Positions 5,473-7,109 of a stretch of 7,109 bases of DNA are shown here, piece by piece. The position numbers and the translations under genes are program-made. Numbering within the stretch: position 1 is the stretch's first letter; the number at the start of each line of letters is the position of its first letter. The DNA lies in assembly GCA_947167415.1 (NCBI GenBank), contig CAMVHY010000070.1, positions 1-7,109 on the forward strand. Reading direction: 5' to 3'. This DNA is from an uncultured Clostridia bacterium (GTDB taxonomy: Bacteria; Bacillota; Clostridia; Lachnospirales; CAMVHY01). The notes under the pieces were generated by a model. That model did no database searches. It was not told the DNA's origin and saw only the letters and a program-made list of their open reading frames with translations.

Positions 5473-5969
5473 ATAAACAAGAAGACCAGAGGTCCAGAGC
5501 ATATCAGAGAGTATTTAGAAAAAGCCGGATATAGACATCAATATATGAATTATGCCCAAGGGGCTCATTACTACGAACTGCCATATTGATTGTTCGTGAA
5601 CCTGGCAAAAGATGCAGATGCCACGGTTATTCTCCATAAAACAGCAATAGCGGATATTCCGTTGATTGACAAGTATCTAAATGAAAACTGCCTTGTACCA
5701 GCAGAGAAAACAAATAAAAAAGAAAGTGAGCGTGAAAAAATGAAAAGAGCAAAGGATATTGAAAAACTTAGACAGCAAATGAATGACGATCCCAAGAGAT
5801 GGGTGCGTTATGACGAAGGTGCGAAGCTTTATTCTGTTGGGCCCATACTTTTCAAAAGATAGCAAAGGATGCCAAGGCTGTATATAAGGTTGGAAATATC
5901 ATTTTTGTCGATACCAAAAAGGTAGATGGATTCATTATGACTTTCAATGTAGATGATGAAAATTTCTAA
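5473..5969 (+). pseudogene. Broken gene for a tandem excisionase-like DNA-binding protein
   Basis: Conceptually about 165 residues. A strong GGAGG (5462-5466) sits 6 nt before 5473, where the expected ATG is now ATA. At 5587-5589 a TGA stands in a PY-x-LF context where a Trp is plausible. Near 5860 one A appears lost, giving a TAG; the frame then continues to a TAA at 5967-5969. The restored protein has two similar units of 43 residues, at 5551-5679 and 5809-5936. Each starts Y-x-x-GA-x-x-Y, continues LF and AKDA and ends with a hydrophobic D-x-hydrophobic pattern. The second unit reads like the winged helix of excisionases. A Lys/Glu-rich helix links them. I associate it from memory with a family labelled DUF6462 in Lachnospiraceae elements; that name is tentative. 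It lies 1 nt upstream of the parA start, so it was probably co-transcribed and may have regulated the module or DNA excision. Confidence 0.7.
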
Positions 5970-5970
5970 T

Positions 5971-6745
5971 ATGTGTAAGGTTATCAGCGTCAGTAATCAA
6001 AAAGGGGGCATGGTCAAGCCGTTCTTCTCTCTCAATCGTTGTAATCGGGTTTGCTCGTGAGGGGAAATGTGTACTTTTGATCGATGCGAATTCGCGGGAG
6101 CGTTAACAATCAGTTTGGGATATGAGTATCCCGACAAGATGGATGTATCCTTGGCTACCATTATGATGAAGATTATTAACGATGAACCCGTAAATTCTTT
6201 TGATGGAATTTTACATCATGAGAAAGGAATTGATATCCTTCCGGGAAATATTGAACCCTCCGGACTTGAGATTTTCATGAACGGGGTGATAAGTATGTGG
6301 AAATGATGTGAAAGTATTATGATTTTATCATCTGCGATTGCATGCCGAGTCTTGGAATCCTGACGATCAATGACTTGCTTGTGCAGATTTCGTGCTTATT
6401 TTTGTATCAGTGGTATATTTGCCGGTATGTGGCTTGGAACAACTCATAAAAACTATCGGTCGTGTGAAGAGGCAGCTTAACCCGAATCTTCAGATAGAAG
6501 GAGTCTTGCTCACCATGATGGATCCCATAATTAATTATGCGAAAGATATTGTGAGGCAAGTACAGGGAACATATTCATCAGCGGTCAGGGTATTTGAAAC
6601 CCAGATCCCAATGTCGGTTCGTGCGGCTGAGACTTCTGCAGAGGGAACAAGCCTTTATCGGTATGATCCGAATGGAAAAGCATTGCAGGCATATTTATCA
6701 TTAACCCAGGATATTTTAAGATGGGAGACGCAAGAAAATGGCTAA
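5971..6745 (+). pseudogene. parA: Broken ParA-type partition ATPase
   Basis: ParA/Soj ATPases use ATP to move or position DNA bound by ParB. The start MCKVISVSNQKGG is intact, but the Walker A motif reads GGMVKPFF instead of GGVGKTT, keeping only the Lys. One extra base near 6037-6046 shifts the frame, and one lost base near 6088-6102 restores it for LTISLGYEYPDK. Around 6280-6290 roughly 25-30 nt seem to be missing compared with relatives, and a TGA follows at 6309-6311. Walker B, DFIICDCMPSLG, is then readable. Another lost base near 6372 shifts into the last frame, which runs through GLEQLIKTIGRVKRQ and SVRAAETSAEG to TAA 6743-6745. At least four reading-frame lesions plus the Walker A change mean no functional enzyme. 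The encoded residues are otherwise well kept, so decay is recent or reflects sequencing errors. The end overlaps parB by 8 nt. Confidence 0.88.
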
Positions 6746-7109
6746 TAATAGACCGGGACAGAAAATCAAGATGACCAGCATCGATGAACTCCTGTGTGTG
6801 CCGGATGCTTCCAGTACCACAGAGATCGCGATTAGAGATATCTATTTTTTTGAAAATCATCCCTTCAAGGTTTTGGATGATGAGAAGATGAATGAGTTGA
6901 TTGAAATTATCAAGGGGAACGGGATCCTCACACCGGTGATCGTTCGTAAAGATAAGGACGAGCTCTGTGAGATGATATCCGGTCACAGAAAACCTCATGC
7001 CTCGAAAATGGCAGGACTTGAAATTGTTACTGCTATCATAAAAGAAATGAGTGATGACGGAGCAGTAATCTATATGGTAGATTCAAATTTGCACAGAGAA
7101 GAGATTCTG
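6738..7109 (+). CDS. parB: ParB-type partition protein, N-terminal part
   Basis: ParB-family proteins bind centromere-like sites and, as CTP-dependent clamps, work with ParA in DNA segregation. The visible 124 codons are open and run off the window. Residues 1-30 are a polar leader (MANNRPGQKIKM). The ParB N-terminal domain follows: IYFFENHPFKV at about 39-49, NGILTPVIVR at about 65-74, SGHRKPHA at about 83-90 (the GHRR-type box, here with Lys-Pro after Arg) and VDSNLHREEI near 114-123, matching the conserved N-x-x-RE box. The start at 6738 overlaps the parA end, typical of translational coupling; GGGAGA about 9 nt upstream could serve as a ribosome binding site. Unlike both genes upstream it shows no lesion. 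The DNA-binding helix-turn-helix would lie beyond the window, so whether it is complete cannot be judged. Confidence 0.87.
   Translation, partial: MANNRPGQKIKMTSIDELLCVPDASSTTEIAIRDIYFFENHPFKVLDDEKMNELIEIIKGNGILTPVIVRKDKDELCEMISGHRKPHASKMAGLEIVTAIIKEMSDDGAVIYMVDSNLHREEIL

Larger units (their letters stand above)
5135..7109 (+). mobile_element. Decayed mobile-element segment, open at right edge
   Basis: Directly after lysS the sequence becomes visibly richer in G+C and long A/T runs become rarer. The content is a broken transposase, a terminator, a broken DNA-binding protein gene, a broken parA and an open parB, all on the plus strand. The last three look like the maintenance module found on plasmids and integrative elements of Lachnospiraceae-type Clostridia. 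No terminal inverted repeat, target duplication or tRNA attachment site is visible at the left border near 5135, and the right end is outside the window. The abrupt change could also be an assembly join. Confidence 0.6.

Noticed and set aside
5211..5480. Open frame of 89 codons on the minus strand
   Set aside because: It runs antisense through the terminator hairpin and the transposase remnant. There is no start signal, and the plus strand carries the recognisable motifs.
5587..5589. TGA read as tryptophan (alternative genetic code)
   Set aside because: All nine Trp codons in the two AT-rich genes that contain Trp are TGG. In an AT-rich genome with TGA reassigned, TGA would dominate. The TGA lies in a gene with other lesions.
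5971..6745. Programmed frameshifting as an explanation for the split parA frame
   Set aside because: There are at least four separate disruptions, including a deletion and a damaged Walker A motif, with no slippery site or downstream structure in common. Decay or sequence error is simpler.
6585..6998. Open frame of 137 codons on the minus strand
   Set aside because: Antisense to the conserved 3' part of parA and to parB; both plus-strand products match known families.

Overview
The window has two unlike halves. Positions 1 to about 5134 are very AT-rich, with long A and T runs, and use a standard genetic code: every tryptophan in the two proteins that have any is TGG. The lysyl-tRNA synthetase here has the sequence flavour of low-GC Bacillota, closest by eye to Clostridia. 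From about 5135 to the end the base composition is clearly richer in G+C, and the genes resemble mobile-element backbones of Lachnospiraceae-type Clostridia; most are broken. I infer a low-GC Firmicute, possibly host-associated with a reduced genome, carrying decayed acquired DNA. A mis-joined contig near 5135 cannot be excluded from sequence alone.

Layout. 55-681 (+): a small basic protein with a C-terminal membrane hairpin, family not recognised. 829-860: a hairpin terminator that can work in both directions. 859-2994 (-): a 711-residue protein with a large soluble part and a C-terminal membrane domain, family not recognised. 2995-3628: an intergenic region that I read as a replication origin. 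3629-5134 (+): a complete class II lysyl-tRNA synthetase, lysS. 5135-5335: remnant of an IS3-type transposase. 5377-5423: terminator. 5473-5969: pseudogene of a protein made of two tandem excisionase-like DNA-binding units. 5971-6745: parA pseudogene. 6738-7109: parB, open to the window edge.

The most notable element is the origin. It has eleven perfect DnaA boxes (TTATCCACA in either orientation) between 3189 and 3518. They form two opposed, helically phased groups around a 13-bp inverted repeat. The right-hand group is followed by a C/T-rich spacer, five CTA triplets (a DnaA-trio, as in the bacterial basal unwinding system), an AT-rich unwinding segment and a (CG)7 tract with Z-DNA potential. 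Near-consensus sigma-A promoters on both sides drive the 711-residue gene leftwards and lysS rightwards, so both are read away from the origin. dnaA and dnaN, the usual neighbours of oriC, are not in the window.

The right-hand genes form one former module: a DNA-binding protein followed by overlapping parA and parB, which on a plasmid or integrative element would support segregation or maintenance. The first two genes carry lost starts, stops, frameshifts and a deletion, whereas the visible parB is intact.
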